Shown piece after piece: positions 40,804 through 48,488 of a stretch of DNA of 64,000 nucleotides. This DNA comes from Bradyrhizobium sp. 132 (GTDB lineage: Bacteria; Pseudomonadota; Alphaproteobacteria; Rhizobiales; Xanthobacteraceae). Under the pieces are notes generated by a model, which saw nothing but the letters and a program-made list of their open reading frames with translations, was not told the DNA's origin and ran no database searches. How positions within the stretch are numbered: the first letter of the stretch is position 1; every line of letters begins with the position of its first letter. Location: assembly GCF_023074185.1 (NCBI RefSeq), contig NZ_JADPKY010000041.1, forward strand, positions 36,911 through 100,910. Direction: 5' to 3'. The position numbers were made by a program, and so were the translations under genes.

Positions 40804-41457
40804 GTGAACGGCGCGATAGCCGTGCTCGAACCTGAGTTAATTACAGATCCTCAGCAGAAGGCCGCTGCGGAAGCTCGGAACGGGTTCCGCCAATACGACG
40901 CAGCCATTGGTGCGATCCATACGGCCTTTGAGCGGGGCTCATTCAAGCTCCGCCCCTCACTCATCCTCGGTTTGCAGCGAGAAGCCTTAGCAGGCATCAG
41001 CTCCTATGCTGGAAACTATCGCCCCGGTGGCGTTGCCATCGAGGGAAGTAAGCATGAGCCCGTCGGTGCACATCTGGTCCCCGAACTTGTTGAGGACATG
41101 TGCGACTACGTCAATGATCACTGGGAAGCTAGCACGCCGATCCATCTCGCCGCTTACGTCATGTGGCGGCTAAACTGGATTCATCCGTTCGCGGATGGGA
41201 ACGGTCGTACCTCCCGAATTGTCTCATATGTTGTGCTTTCGGTTCGCGCTGGTGCGGTTCTGCCAGGCACGCCAACGATACCAGATCAAATCATCGACAA
41301 CCGAAAGCCCTATTTTGACGCGTTGGATGAAGCAGATTTGGTCTTTCGCGGCGGAGGCCGGACCGATGTTTCGAAGATGGAAGATTTGTTGGCCTCACTG
41401 TTAGCGAACCAACTTGCGGAATTCTATAAATCGGTTGGGGGCAAGCTACCTAGCTAA
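40804..41457 (+). CDS. Fic-domain AMP-transferase toxin
   Basis: The 217-residue protein has the Fic core HPFADGNGRTSR at 127-138 with catalytic His127, complete for AMP transfer to target hydroxyls. It lacks an obvious built-in inhibitory helix, so control by the upstream small antitoxin (class I arrangement) is expected. The GTG at 40804 is the first start in frame; an ATG at 40788 overlaps the antitoxin stop in the expected coupled way but is one frame off and stops after 15 codons. Codon use is less GC-rich than its neighbours. Confidence 0.85.
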   Translation: MNGAIAVLEPELITDPQQKAAAEARNGFRQYDAAIGAIHTAFERGSFKLRPSLILGLQREALAGISSYAGNYRPGGVAIEGSKHEPVGAHLVPELVEDMCDYVNDHWEASTPIHLAAYVMWRLNWIHPFADGNGRTSRIVSYVVLSVRAGAVLPGTPTIPDQIIDNRKPYFDALDEADLVFRGGGRTDVSKMEDLLASLLANQLAEFYKSVGGKLPS

Positions 41458-41516
41458 GCGAAGGACTTTGCCGCTAGGCTTTATTCGCAATCGAGCTTCC
41501 CAAATTTTGAAATCCG

Positions 41517-41864
41517 ATGACCGAAGACGATCCGACCGACGAGATTTCAGACATTGAAGACCGGATCGCGGCGCTGGCCGAGATTGCCGAGCGATGCCGG
41601 AAGTATATTCTGGCGTCCAAGATCGCCATTGGTGGCGGGGCTGCACTGTTGCTGATCACGATCCTCGGTCTGTTCGGGACAGGTCAGACCGCCGCGCTGG
41701 GATCAGTAGCTCTCGTGCTCGGCGGGATCGTCTCGCTCGGCTCGAACGTCAGTACGCTGCGACAGACTGACGAGGCCATCGGTGCTGCGGAGGCGCGCCG
41801 TTCAGCTTTGATCAGCAGCTTCGACCTTCGCGTGGTCGCCGATACGCCGATGAAGCTCGTGTAA
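41517..41864 (+). CDS. Hypothetical small membrane protein
   Basis: The 115 residues start with an acidic coiled segment (EDDPTDEISDIEDRIAALAEIAERC), then two hydrophobic helices (~38-53 and ~60-77) and a charged C terminus. No family is recognised and no clear ribosome site precedes the ATG. It follows fic by 59 bases on the same strand but need not be functionally linked. Confidence 0.6.
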   Translation: MTEDDPTDEISDIEDRIAALAEIAERCRKYILASKIAIGGGAALLLITILGLFGTGQTAALGSVALVLGGIVSLGSNVSTLRQTDEAIGAAEARRSALISSFDLRVVADTPMKLV

Positions 41865-41873
41865 CGAGCTGCC

Positions 41874-42026
41874 TTATGCCGCGGCCTTGTGCGTCAGCAC
41901 CTGCAACTCCGTGCGGCATTCGGCTGCGAGCGCCTGAAGGCGTTGCGCGGTTTGTTGGTCGAGGATCGCCTTTGCCAGGCGCTCGGCGCGGGCAAGCTGG
42001 TCTTTGAGATATTCGATGCGGGCCAT
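41874..42026 (-). CDS. Small 50-residue alpha-helical protein
   Basis: Reading from ATG 42026 gives MARIEYLKDQLARAERLAKA and onward to a TAA at 41874, an uninterrupted 50-residue, amphipathic and mostly helical sequence with one cysteine. A good Shine-Dalgarno (GGAAGG) lies nine bases upstream, and the protein-like composition supports it being real. Function unknown. It is convergent with the membrane protein gene, 9 bases from its stop. Confidence 0.7.
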   Translation of the reverse strand: MARIEYLKDQLARAERLAKAILDQQTAQRLQALAAECRTELQVLTHKAAA

Positions 42027-42118
42027 GTGTCACCTTCCGCCCTGATAATTGAAGCCGTTTGCTTCGTTCCGATGGTCGCGATCGTATGGCCAATGCCGGG
42101 CGAGTTATGTGAGGCACG

Positions 42119-42772
42119 TCACGCAGATCGTACGGCGTCCGCCGCGGCGAAATGCGCCATCTGGTCGGCGCGGGCCTTGACGAAGGCGGGGCGCGCCGTA
42201 GCGCGAGTGACGTAGGCGCGGCAGGCCGGATGTTCCGCCAAACCGTCGAAGCGATCGACGGGGCGCAGCACGTCCGACATCAGGATGTCGGCGATGGAGA
42301 AGGAGCCCGCCAGCCATTCGCGGCCGGCCAGCACGGGCTCAAGATGCTTGAGGCGGAGCTTGAGGAAGCCGTCCACGAATTTCCACGCCGGCGTATCGCC
42401 CGCATCGCCCATGAACTTCAGCATCGACCAGGGCAGGCTTGGCATCTCCACCGAATTGAGTGCGGCGAACACCCACGCGATCGATTCGCTGCGGCCGCGC
42501 GGATCAGTCGGGATCAGCTTTGCGCTGCGTTCGCCGAGATGGAGCAGGATCGCGCCGCTCTCGAAGATCGAGATGTCGCCATCGGTGAGCCACGGCACCT
42601 GCCCAAAGGGCTGGTGCGCGAAATGCGCAGCGTCGCGGTCACCGAACGGCACGCTCGCAACGCGATACGGCAAGGCAGCTTCTTCAAGGGCCCAGCGCAC
42701 GCGAAGGTCCCGCACGAAGCCGCGCGGCATCTCGGGAACCCAATCGAAGGTGGTCAGGGTGAGGTCGGCCAT
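42119..42772 (-). CDS. Glutathione S-transferase family protein
   Basis: From ATG 42772 the 217 residues show a thioredoxin-like N-terminal domain ending in PFGQVPWLTDGDISIFESGAILLHLGE (the cis-Pro and glutathione-binding ES pair) and an all-helical C-terminal domain (EWLAGSFSIADILMSDVL). It should conjugate or reduce with glutathione; substrate unknown. The N terminus TTFDWVPEMPRGFVRDLRVRW has no obvious catalytic Cys. Confidence 0.85.
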   Translation of the reverse strand: MADLTLTTFDWVPEMPRGFVRDLRVRWALEEAALPYRVASVPFGDRDAAHFAHQPFGQVPWLTDGDISIFESGAILLHLGERSAKLIPTDPRGRSESIAWVFAALNSVEMPSLPWSMLKFMGDAGDTPAWKFVDGFLKLRLKHLEPVLAGREWLAGSFSIADILMSDVLRPVDRFDGLAEHPACRAYVTRATARPAFVKARADQMAHFAAADAVRSA

Positions 42773-42896
42773 GTGGTGTCTCCGTGCTGTCTGGGCATAG
42801 GACGGATGAAGCGGATGCGTTCCGACAGTGATGCCAACTCTTTTGTCGTCGGCGCCGTAACCGGTTAATCTCACCCCACAAACAGGAGGAACTCCG

Positions 42897-43211
42897 ATGC
42901 CGTCAGCCTTCTTCGTCGTTCGCGCCACCGTCACCGAAGCCGGCAAGCGCGCCGCCTTCGACAGATGGTACGAGACGGAACATCTGCCCGACGCGGTGAA
43001 GGCGTTCGGTGTGAGCAAAGCCTGGCGGTTCTGGAGCCTGGACGATCCCTCACTGCATCAGGCCATGTATCAGTTCGACGACGAGGCCAAGCTCGCGGCG
43101 ATGCTGAAGGGCGATGCCTTGAAGCAGCTGGTCGCCGATTTCAACCGAGATTGGCCCGACGTGAAGCGCACACGCGAAACGCTGGTGCTGGCGCAGGAGT
43201 TTGGGAAATAG
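42897..43211 (+). CDS. Dimeric alpha/beta-barrel (EthD-like) hypothetical protein
   Basis: This 104-residue protein (FFVVRATVTEAGKRAAFDRWYETEHLPDAVKAFG) has the ferredoxin-like pattern with the WYETEHLP motif seen in EthD and stress-response barrel proteins. AACAGGAGGAA is a strong ribosome site. It is divergent from the GST gene. Reaction unknown. Confidence 0.7.
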   Translation: MPSAFFVVRATVTEAGKRAAFDRWYETEHLPDAVKAFGVSKAWRFWSLDDPSLHQAMYQFDDEAKLAAMLKGDALKQLVADFNRDWPDVKRTRETLVLAQEFGK

Positions 43212-43351
43212 CGCACCGGCGTTGTAGTCCGGCGTCGGAGCTACGAAACCTCTCACTTCGCAACTGACCTGAATGCGGGATTCAGCTTTGGTTCATGTCG
43301 TGACCACGACACTGCCTCTGCATCACTTGCTCGATAGCCAGAGGACATGCC

Positions 43352-43621
43352 ATGGAGCGCCGGAACTTTTTGAAATTTGCAATCGGTGTCGCTGCCGGAG
43401 CCGCCGCGTTCACCACCGCCGCACAGGCCGCGCCGCTGGCGACGCACCCGCTCGGTGATCCCGGCATGCCGCAGCGCAATCCGGACGCTCATCCCGCAGT
43501 CACCAGCAGCGATGAAGCGGCGCAATTGAAACCGGAACAGGTGCATTGGCGCGGCCACGGCCACTGGCATCGCCGTCACTGGGGCTGGCGCCGCCGGCGC
43601 TGGCATCGCCGCCATTGGTAA
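43352..43621 (+). CDS. Small Tat-signal protein with His/Trp/Arg-rich tail
   Basis: The 89 residues begin with a near-perfect Tat signal (ERRNFLKFAIGVAAGAAAFTTAAQA). The mature part ends in a run of His, Trp, Arg and Gly (HWRGHGHWHRRHWGWRRRR...). Such composition suggests metal or anionic-polymer binding in the periplasm, but this is inference. A hairpin follows 23 bases after the stop. Confidence 0.75.
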   Translation: MERRNFLKFAIGVAAGAAAFTTAAQAAPLATHPLGDPGMPQRNPDAHPAVTSSDEAAQLKPEQVHWRGHGHWHRRHWGWRRRRWHRRHW

Positions 43622-43643
43622 CCGCTCGTCGATCGACGTCGGG

Positions 43644-43670
43644 ACGGGGGATCGCGGTTGCGACCCCCGT
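43644..43670 (+). terminator. Hairpin after the Tat-signal gene
   Basis: ACGGGGG and CCCCCGT plus an inner TCGC/GCGA pair form a stem with one bulged A and a GGTT loop, followed by TTGATT. Likely an intrinsic terminator for the plus-strand gene. Confidence 0.55.
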
Positions 43671-43730
43671 TTGATTCGGAGCCGCTTGCAGGAATGCGGA
43701 CCAACTGTTTGGAGACGTCTCAAAAAGAAA

Positions 43731-43772
43731 ATGGCCGCGCAGGCTTTCGCCGCGCGGCCATTTCGCTATGCG
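43731..43772 (-). terminator. Intrinsic terminator of the GCG_CRPN-like gene
   Basis: AAATGGCCGCGC (43738-43749) and GCGCGGCCATTT (43761-43772) are exact complements. Read on the minus strand the stem is followed by TTTTCTTTTT, a textbook U tract, 13 bases after the gene stop. Confidence 0.8.
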
Positions 43773-43784
43773 AAAAAAACGAGA

Positions 43785-44036
43785 TCAGAGCGGGCGGCAG
43801 CGGCCGGCGTACCAGCGGAAGCCGTAGGGGCACACGCGCGCGCGCGGCACGACCACGACAGGGGCCGGCGCAACCACGATCGGACGGGGGCGGACAACGA
43901 CCGGACCGCGCATCGGCCGGCAACCGCCATAGGCGCCGCGATGCCAGCCGGGGCCGCAACCGCCTGCGGCGCTGGCCGCCTCGCTGAAACCAACGACCGC
44001 GCTGGCCAGCATCACGGCGGCAAACAGGTATTTCAT
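43785..44036 (-). CDS. GCG_CRPN-type small exported protein
   Basis: From ATG 44036, after AGAAGGAAG, the 83 residues have a signal peptide (KYLFAAVMLASAVVGFSEAASA) and the mature start GGCGPGWHRGAYGGCRPM. That is a close fit to the GCG...CRPN motif found in many small rhizobial secreted proteins (Met replaces the final Asn). A Val/Pro/Arg repeat (VVVRPRPIVVAPAPVVVVPR) and a Cys-containing YGFRWYAGRCRPL end follow. Function unknown. Confidence 0.75.
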   Translation of the reverse strand: MKYLFAAVMLASAVVGFSEAASAAGGCGPGWHRGAYGGCRPMRGPVVVRPRPIVVAPAPVVVVPRARVCPYGFRWYAGRCRPL

Positions 44037-44265
44037 TTGATCTTCCTTCTCGTCTTTGGGGGTAGGCTTTGGGGGCAAGCTTTGGCGGGCAGGATTGGGG
44101 CAGGTTCTAGGAGGGCTTGGCGCTTTCGGCGCACAATGAATCAAAGACACGATTCGACACGTTAAAGCTCGCAACATGCCGACACGACGCGACGCAAATC
44201 TGCCAATCATGACCTGAATGAGGCATGAACGTTCCCCACAGGCGCCTCAGGCGACGGCAATGGCG

Positions 44266-45276
44266 TTAGCGGCCGAGAAAGCCCAGCACCAGCTCCTTGT
44301 ACTTCTCCGGTGATTCCAGGAAGACGAGATGGCCGGTGTCCGGGATCACCTCGGCCCGCGCGTTCGGCATCTTCGCAGCCATCGCCTTAGCCAGTTCGGC
44401 GTTCTGCCCCATTTTCGCGCGCAGCGCCTCCGGTGCGTTCGGCCGGCCCGGCGCGTTGTGGTCGTCGGCACCCATGATGAACAGCGTCGGCTCGGTGATC
44501 AGCGCGACCTCGTGCGCCACCGGCTCGCGATAGATCATCTGGCCGGAGCTGACAAAGGCGCGCAGCCAGCGTGGATAATCAGGACTGCCCTTGATGTTGA
44601 AGCGGGCGTCGATGAACGGCGTGATCGCGTCCGGCGGCAGCTTGATCGCGTAATTGGTCTGGAGCTGCTTGCGATAGCCTTCGGCCGTGAGCTTGTCTTC
44701 GGTCTGGAAAATCTTCTCGGTCGGTGCCGGCGGCACGTAGAGGCGGTAGTCTTCCAGCCCAATTGGGGCGGTCAGAACAAGGTGAGCGACGCGGTCGGGA
44801 TAGGCGCGGGCGATGCGCACGCCCAGCATGCCCCCAAGCGAATGGGCGACGATCTCCGCTTTTTCGATCTTGAGATGATCGAGTAGCGCCATCGTATTGC
44901 GTGCCAGTGTGTCGAAATGCAGCTCACCCGTCGGCTTGGAGGATTTGCCGAAGCCGATCTGGTCCGGCACCACGACGCGGAAACCGGCCTCGCTCAGCAT
45001 CTTGATGACAGGCGCCCAATAGCTCGACGGGAAATTGCGCCCATGCAGCAGCACGACGGTGCGGCCGTTCGGCCGCGCAGGCGCAACATCCATATAGGCC
45101 ATGCTGAGCTGCTCGCCGTCATTGGTCACAGGCAGCAATTGCACGGGGTAGGGATAGGCAAAGCCTTCGAGCGCGATGCCGTAGGGCTCGCGCGAGGCGG
45201 TGTCGGCGGCGCGAGTGGAGGTGAGCGGAGAGGCGATGAGGGCGGCGGCGAGCGCGGCCAAAGCGAAGCGGTTCAT
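44266..45276 (-). CDS. Secreted alpha/beta hydrolase
   Basis: The 336-residue precursor carries a signal peptide (FALAALAAALIASPLTSTRA). The fold shows the oxyanion LLHGRNFPSS, the nucleophile elbow AHSLGG, an acid in the IMGADDHNAPG strand, and the catalytic His in PDTGHLVFLE. An ester or related bond is the likely target. A tandem repeat with a perfect palindrome just upstream suggests control by a TetR-like regulator. Confidence 0.85.
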   Translation of the reverse strand: MNRFALAALAAALIASPLTSTRAADTASREPYGIALEGFAYPYPVQLLPVTNDGEQLSMAYMDVAPARPNGRTVVLLHGRNFPSSYWAPVIKMLSEAGFRVVVPDQIGFGKSSKPTGELHFDTLARNTMALLDHLKIEKAEIVAHSLGGMLGVRIARAYPDRVAHLVLTAPIGLEDYRLYVPPAPTEKIFQTEDKLTAEGYRKQLQTNYAIKLPPDAITPFIDARFNIKGSPDYPRWLRAFVSSGQMIYREPVAHEVALITEPTLFIMGADDHNAPGRPNAPEALRAKMGQNAELAKAMAAKMPNARAEVIPDTGHLVFLESPEKYKELVLGFLGR

Positions 45277-45286
45277 GGGAGTCTCT

Positions 45287-45326
45287 GAAGGTCACCGAAC
45301 GATCGAAGGTCACGGAACGATCGTTC
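45287..45326. promoter_or_regulatory. Tandem 18-base repeat ending in palindrome GAACGATCGTTC
   Basis: GAAGGTCACCGAACGATC (45287-45304) is repeated with one change at 45305-45322, and the second copy runs into a perfect 12-base palindrome (45315-45326). The site is 11-50 bases upstream of the hydrolase ATG. The palindrome type is common for TetR-family operators; no TetR gene lies beside it. Confidence 0.5.
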
Positions 45327-45394
45327 GCATAAAGACGTGGATGGCCTGGTCAAGCCCGGCCACGACGAGAGACGTCGTTCACACGGACTTGTGT

Positions 45395-46093
45395 TTATTC
45401 CCGCCCATCACCGAACAACGCCGCAAACTGCTTCTCGCCGTTGCGCGTAAAATTCACCACGCGGCTGCCGGGCGTGGCGTCGCGGGCGGCCCATTTCAGG
45501 TCGGCGAAACGTTGCATCATGGCGGCACCAAGCGTGCCGGCGAGATGGTGGCGCCGCTCGCTCCAGTCGAGGCAGGCCTTGCAGACCGGCCGGCGCGGAT
45601 GGGTGAGCATGTCGGGCGAGATCTGCAAATGCTTGGCCAGGAAGCGCTCGCCCTCCGCCGTCAGCTCGATGTCCTGCTTCTTCTGCCTGACCAGGTTTTG
45701 CGCGCGCAGGGTGTCGAGCATCTGCACGCCGAGATCGCCGGCGAGATGGTCGTAGCAGATCCGCGCACGCCGCAGCGCCGGATCCTTCGGCCCGGTGCGC
45801 ACCCGCATATGGCCGGTCCGCGCGGCGAGGCCCGCAAGGCCTTCGAGCACGCCAGCGACGTCGTCGTCGGTGAGGCGATAGTAGCGGTGGCGGCCCTGTT
45901 TCTCCGGCTCGATGAGGCCACCGGCCTCAAGCTTGGAAAGATGCGAGCTTGCGGTCTGCGGCGTGATGCCGGCCTCCTGCGCCAGCTCGCTCGCGGTGAG
46001 CGCGCGGCCGTTCATCAGCGCCGTGAGCATGTTGGCGCGGGCGGGATCGCCGACCAGCGAGGCGATCATGGCAATGTCTGGGCCTGACTTCAT
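45395..46093 (-). CDS. ArsR-family winged-helix transcriptional regulator
   Basis: From ATG 46093 the 232 residues start with the ArsR fold (MIASLVGDPARANMLTALMNGRALTASELAQEAGITPQTASSHLSKLEAGGLIEPEKQGRHRYYRL). The C-terminal half includes CKACLDWSERRHHLAGTLGAAM, with a Cys pair that could sense metal or redox. It is longer than ArsR itself. Target genes are unknown; the hydrolase downstream on the same strand is a candidate. Confidence 0.85.
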   Translation of the reverse strand: MKSGPDIAMIASLVGDPARANMLTALMNGRALTASELAQEAGITPQTASSHLSKLEAGGLIEPEKQGRHRYYRLTDDDVAGVLEGLAGLAARTGHMRVRTGPKDPALRRARICYDHLAGDLGVQMLDTLRAQNLVRQKKQDIELTAEGERFLAKHLQISPDMLTHPRRPVCKACLDWSERRHHLAGTLGAAMMQRFADLKWAARDATPGSRVVNFTRNGEKQFAALFGDGRE

Positions 46094-46150
46094 ACTTCGA
46101 TGATAGCCGAAGCATCGCGGTCGGGCAAGCGCGTATTCTTTCACCACGTC

Positions 46151-46234
46151 GTCATTGCGAGAAGCGAAGCGACGAAGCAATCCAGCATGTCTCCGCGGAG
46201 GCACTCTGGATTGCTTCGCTTCGCTCGCAATGAC
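46151..46234. repeat. GTCATTGCGAG...CTCGCAATGAC palindromic repeat
   Basis: The left arm GTCATTGCGAGAAGCGAAGC and right arm GCTTCGCTCGCAATGAC, with GAAGCAATCCA/TGGATTGCTTC inside, form an ~84-base imperfect hairpin. I recognise this sequence type as frequent in Bradyrhizobium genomes. It lies between the ArsR gene and the NIPSNAP gene and must be near the latter's promoter. Confidence 0.75.
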
Positions 46235-46254
46235 GAAGAAAACAGGAGCTCATC

Positions 46255-46563
46255 ATGTCCGTCACCGTCTTCATCCGCTACCAACTCGATCCGTTCAAGC
46301 GCGCGCAGTTCGAGGAGTATTCGAAGCGCTGGCTCACCATCATCCCGAAATGCGGCGGCGACCTGATCGGCTATTTCATGCCGCACGAGGGCACCAACAA
46401 CATCGCGTTTGCGCTGATCACCTTCGAGAGTCTGGCCGCTTACGAGGCCTATCGCGCCCGGCTGCGTCAGGATACCGAAGGCATGGCAAACTTCCACTTC
46501 GCCGAGGAGCACAAATTCATCCTCGCCGAAGAGCGCACGTTTCTGCGCCAAGTGATCTTGTAG
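46255..46563 (+). CDS. NIPSNAP family protein
   Basis: The 102-residue protein ([65 protein letters not shown]) fits the NIPSNAP dimeric barrel, a fold used by small enzymes and binding proteins. AACAGGAGCT precedes the ATG. It forms a short same-strand run with the next two genes. Confidence 0.82.
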   Translation: MSVTVFIRYQLDPFKRAQFEEYSKRWLTIIPKCGGDLIGYFMPHEGTNNIAFALITFESLAAYEAYRARLRQDTEGMANFHFAEEHKFILAEERTFLRQVIL

Positions 46564-46600
46564 GTGGTATTATAGGCCATCAATGACAGGAGAGATGCCC

Positions 46601-46951
46601 ATGATTGCCGTGATCTTCGAGGTTTGGCCGAAGCCGGAACACCGCCAGGATTATTTCGACCTCGCGGCCGACCTCAAGCCCATCCTGCAAACCATCGACG
46701 GCTTCATCTCGGTCGAGCGTTTCGAGAGCCTGACCGACAAGGGCAAGATCCTGTCGATATCGTTCTGGCGGGATGAGGCGGCGGTTCAGGCGTGGCGCAA
46801 CACGATGGAGCACCGGCGCACGCAAGCGAAGGGCCGCGCAAAAATCTTCGCCGATTATCATTTGCGTATCGCCAGCGTCATCCGTGACTACAGCATGAAT
46901 GATCGCGAGCAGGCGCCGAAGGACAGCCGCGCGGTGCACGACGCGCACTAG
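46601..46951 (+). CDS. Antibiotic biosynthesis monooxygenase (ABM) domain protein
   Basis: From ATG 46601, after ACAGGAGAG, the 116 residues (MIAVIFEVWPKPEHRQDYFDLAADLKPILQTIDGFISVERFES) show the ABM ferredoxin-like barrel. Such proteins range from cofactor-free monooxygenases to haem-degrading enzymes, so the exact role is open. It lies 37 bases after the NIPSNAP gene. Confidence 0.82.
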   Translation: MIAVIFEVWPKPEHRQDYFDLAADLKPILQTIDGFISVERFESLTDKGKILSISFWRDEAAVQAWRNTMEHRRTQAKGRAKIFADYHLRIASVIRDYSMNDREQAPKDSRAVHDAH

Positions 46952-47002
46952 CGCTCGCGGCGGCACGTCCCCATCTCTGCGCGACCAACAAGGGAGAGAA
47001 AC

Positions 47003-47812
47003 ATGCCGGTGACAATTGCTGACAAGCGCGCGATCTTCAGGAAGCTGCACGAGAGCGGCTGTTTCATCCTGCCCAATCCGGTCGACGTCGGTAGCGCCAA
47101 AGCATTGCAGCATCTCGGTTTCAAGGCGCTTGCGTCGTCGAGCGCGGGCTTTGCATGGACCATCGGCAAGGCCGACAACCGCGTCTCGGTCGAGGACGTC
47201 TGTCAGCATCTGGCAGCATTGAGCTCCTCCGTCGACATCCCCGTCAATGCTGATTTCGAGGGCGGCTTCGCGGTCGAACCCGACAAGGTCGCGGACAATG
47301 TCGAGCGCTGCGTGCGCACCGGCGTTGCCGGTCTCTCGATCGAGGACTCCACGGGCGACAAGGACAAGCCGATCTACGAGCGCGCGCTCGCGGTCGAGCG
47401 TATCAGGGCTTCGCGGAACGCGATCGGTGACAGCAACACGCTGCTGGTGGGCCGCTGCGAGGCATATCTGTGGGGCGTGACGGACCTCAAGCTCGTTATC
47501 GACCGGCTCGCCGCTTACGCCGATGCCGGCGCCGATTGCCTTTACGCGCCGGGCCTGAAGAGCCGCGAGGACATCGCCGCGGTGGTGAAGGCGGTGCATC
47601 CCAAACCGTTCAACCTGTTGATCGGCGGCTCCGGGCTGTCATTGCAGGAAGCGGCCGATCTCGGTGTGCGCCGGATCAGCGTCGGCGGCTCGCTCGCACG
47701 CGCCGCCTGGGGCGGCTTCATGCGGGCCGCCAAGGAAATGGCGGAGAAGGGCACCTTCGCGGAACTCGGGAGCGGCTATCCCGGCGGCGAGCTCAACAAG
47801 ATGTTCAGCTAG
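47003..47812 (+). CDS. Isocitrate lyase/PEP mutase family enzyme
   Basis: The 269-residue TIM barrel has PNPVDVGSAKALQHLGFKALASSSAG, the metal-site NADFEGGF (Asp84) and GLSIEDSTGD. The KKCGH signature of true isocitrate lyases is lost (GRCEAY instead), so it belongs with the oxaloacetate-decarboxylase/PEP-mutase-like branch. It probably acts on a 2-oxo-acid or its enol. A palindromic repeat starts at its stop codon. Confidence 0.85.
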   Translation: MPVTIADKRAIFRKLHESGCFILPNPVDVGSAKALQHLGFKALASSSAGFAWTIGKADNRVSVEDVCQHLAALSSSVDIPVNADFEGGFAVEPDKVADNVERCVRTGVAGLSIEDSTGDKDKPIYERALAVERIRASRNAIGDSNTLLVGRCEAYLWGVTDLKLVIDRLAAYADAGADCLYAPGLKSREDIAAVVKAVHPKPFNLLIGGSGLSLQEAADLGVRRISVGGSLARAAWGGFMRAAKEMAEKGTFAELGSGYPGGELNKMFS

Positions 47813-47860
47813 AGCATGATCCGGAGAAGTGTGCAGCGGTTCTCCGAAAAGATCATGCTC
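47813..47860. repeat. AGCATGATC...GATCATGCT palindromic repeat, second copy
   Basis: It starts directly after a TAG stop, exactly like the copy at 36747. AGCATGATCCGGA and TCCGAAAAGATCATGCT are the arms, with GTGTGCAGCGGTTC in the centre, one change from the other copy. The two genes are unrelated, so the placement seems a property of the element. Confidence 0.8.
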
Positions 47861-47875
47861 AGACGGTAGAGGCAA

Positions 47876-47904
47876 ACGAAAACGGCGGGACGTGAGTCCC
47901 GCCG
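47876..47904 (-). terminator. Intrinsic terminator of the small membrane-protein gene
   Basis: CGGCGGGAC (47883-47891) and GTCCCGCCG (47896-47904) form a perfect stem around GTGA. On the minus strand it is followed by TTTTCGTTT, and it lies 23 bases after the gene stop. Confidence 0.75.
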
Positions 47905-47927
47905 CTGTTGCATGTTGTTGCAAATCG

Positions 47928-48323
47928 TTACTTCGCGCCGTCAGACGGCTTCTGGGTATCCGGGGCCGGCTTGCTCGGCGCGGCGCCCGTGGTCACGCCA
48001 GGCCCGGTGTTGGTGCGCGGCGGCGTCACGTCGCGCATGCCGGGAGGTGCCGCCGGATTGGCCGACGGCGCCTGCTGCGCAGTCTGCGTCGCCGGCGCGT
48101 TGCTCGCCTCGTTGCCGGTGTGTGTGTTGTTCAGGCCGTAGAATACGGCACCCAGCACCAGCGCAATTGCTACTGCAAACATCGCAACCTTGCCGCTGGA
48201 GGCAGGGCCTTCACCAAGCTCGGGATCGGCCTGAAGCTGGGCATCCCGTCGCGCCGCGTTGCGATACTCATCATCGGCGAGATTCGGGCGATACGGATCG
48301 TTGGTAAAACGGTCGTCAGCCAT
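47928..48323 (-). CDS. Small single-span membrane protein with Pro/Ala/Thr-rich tail
   Basis: From ATG 48323 (behind GAGGAGACC) the 131 residues have a polar N terminus (ADDRFTNDPYRPNLADDEYRNAARRDAQ), one transmembrane helix (VAMFAVAIALVLGAVFYGL) and a low-complexity tail rich in Pro, Ala, Thr and Ser, probably periplasmic. No named family recognised. Confidence 0.72.
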   Translation of the reverse strand: MADDRFTNDPYRPNLADDEYRNAARRDAQLQADPELGEGPASSGKVAMFAVAIALVLGAVFYGLNNTHTGNEASNAPATQTAQQAPSANPAAPPGMRDVTPPRTNTGPGVTTGAAPSKPAPDTQKPSDGAK

Positions 48324-48488
48324 CGATTTGGTCTCCTCGATTATTGCGCTCGGACAACCCTCAGGTGCGAGATTCTGTTCCATTCCCCATTATGCTTTCG
48401 TCGCATGTTGCCCCCATGCCGGGAATCGGGAACCTGTTCGCCTGGGAACCCGAAGCGTAAGTTCCGTGGCATAGGAAGGAACTGAACG

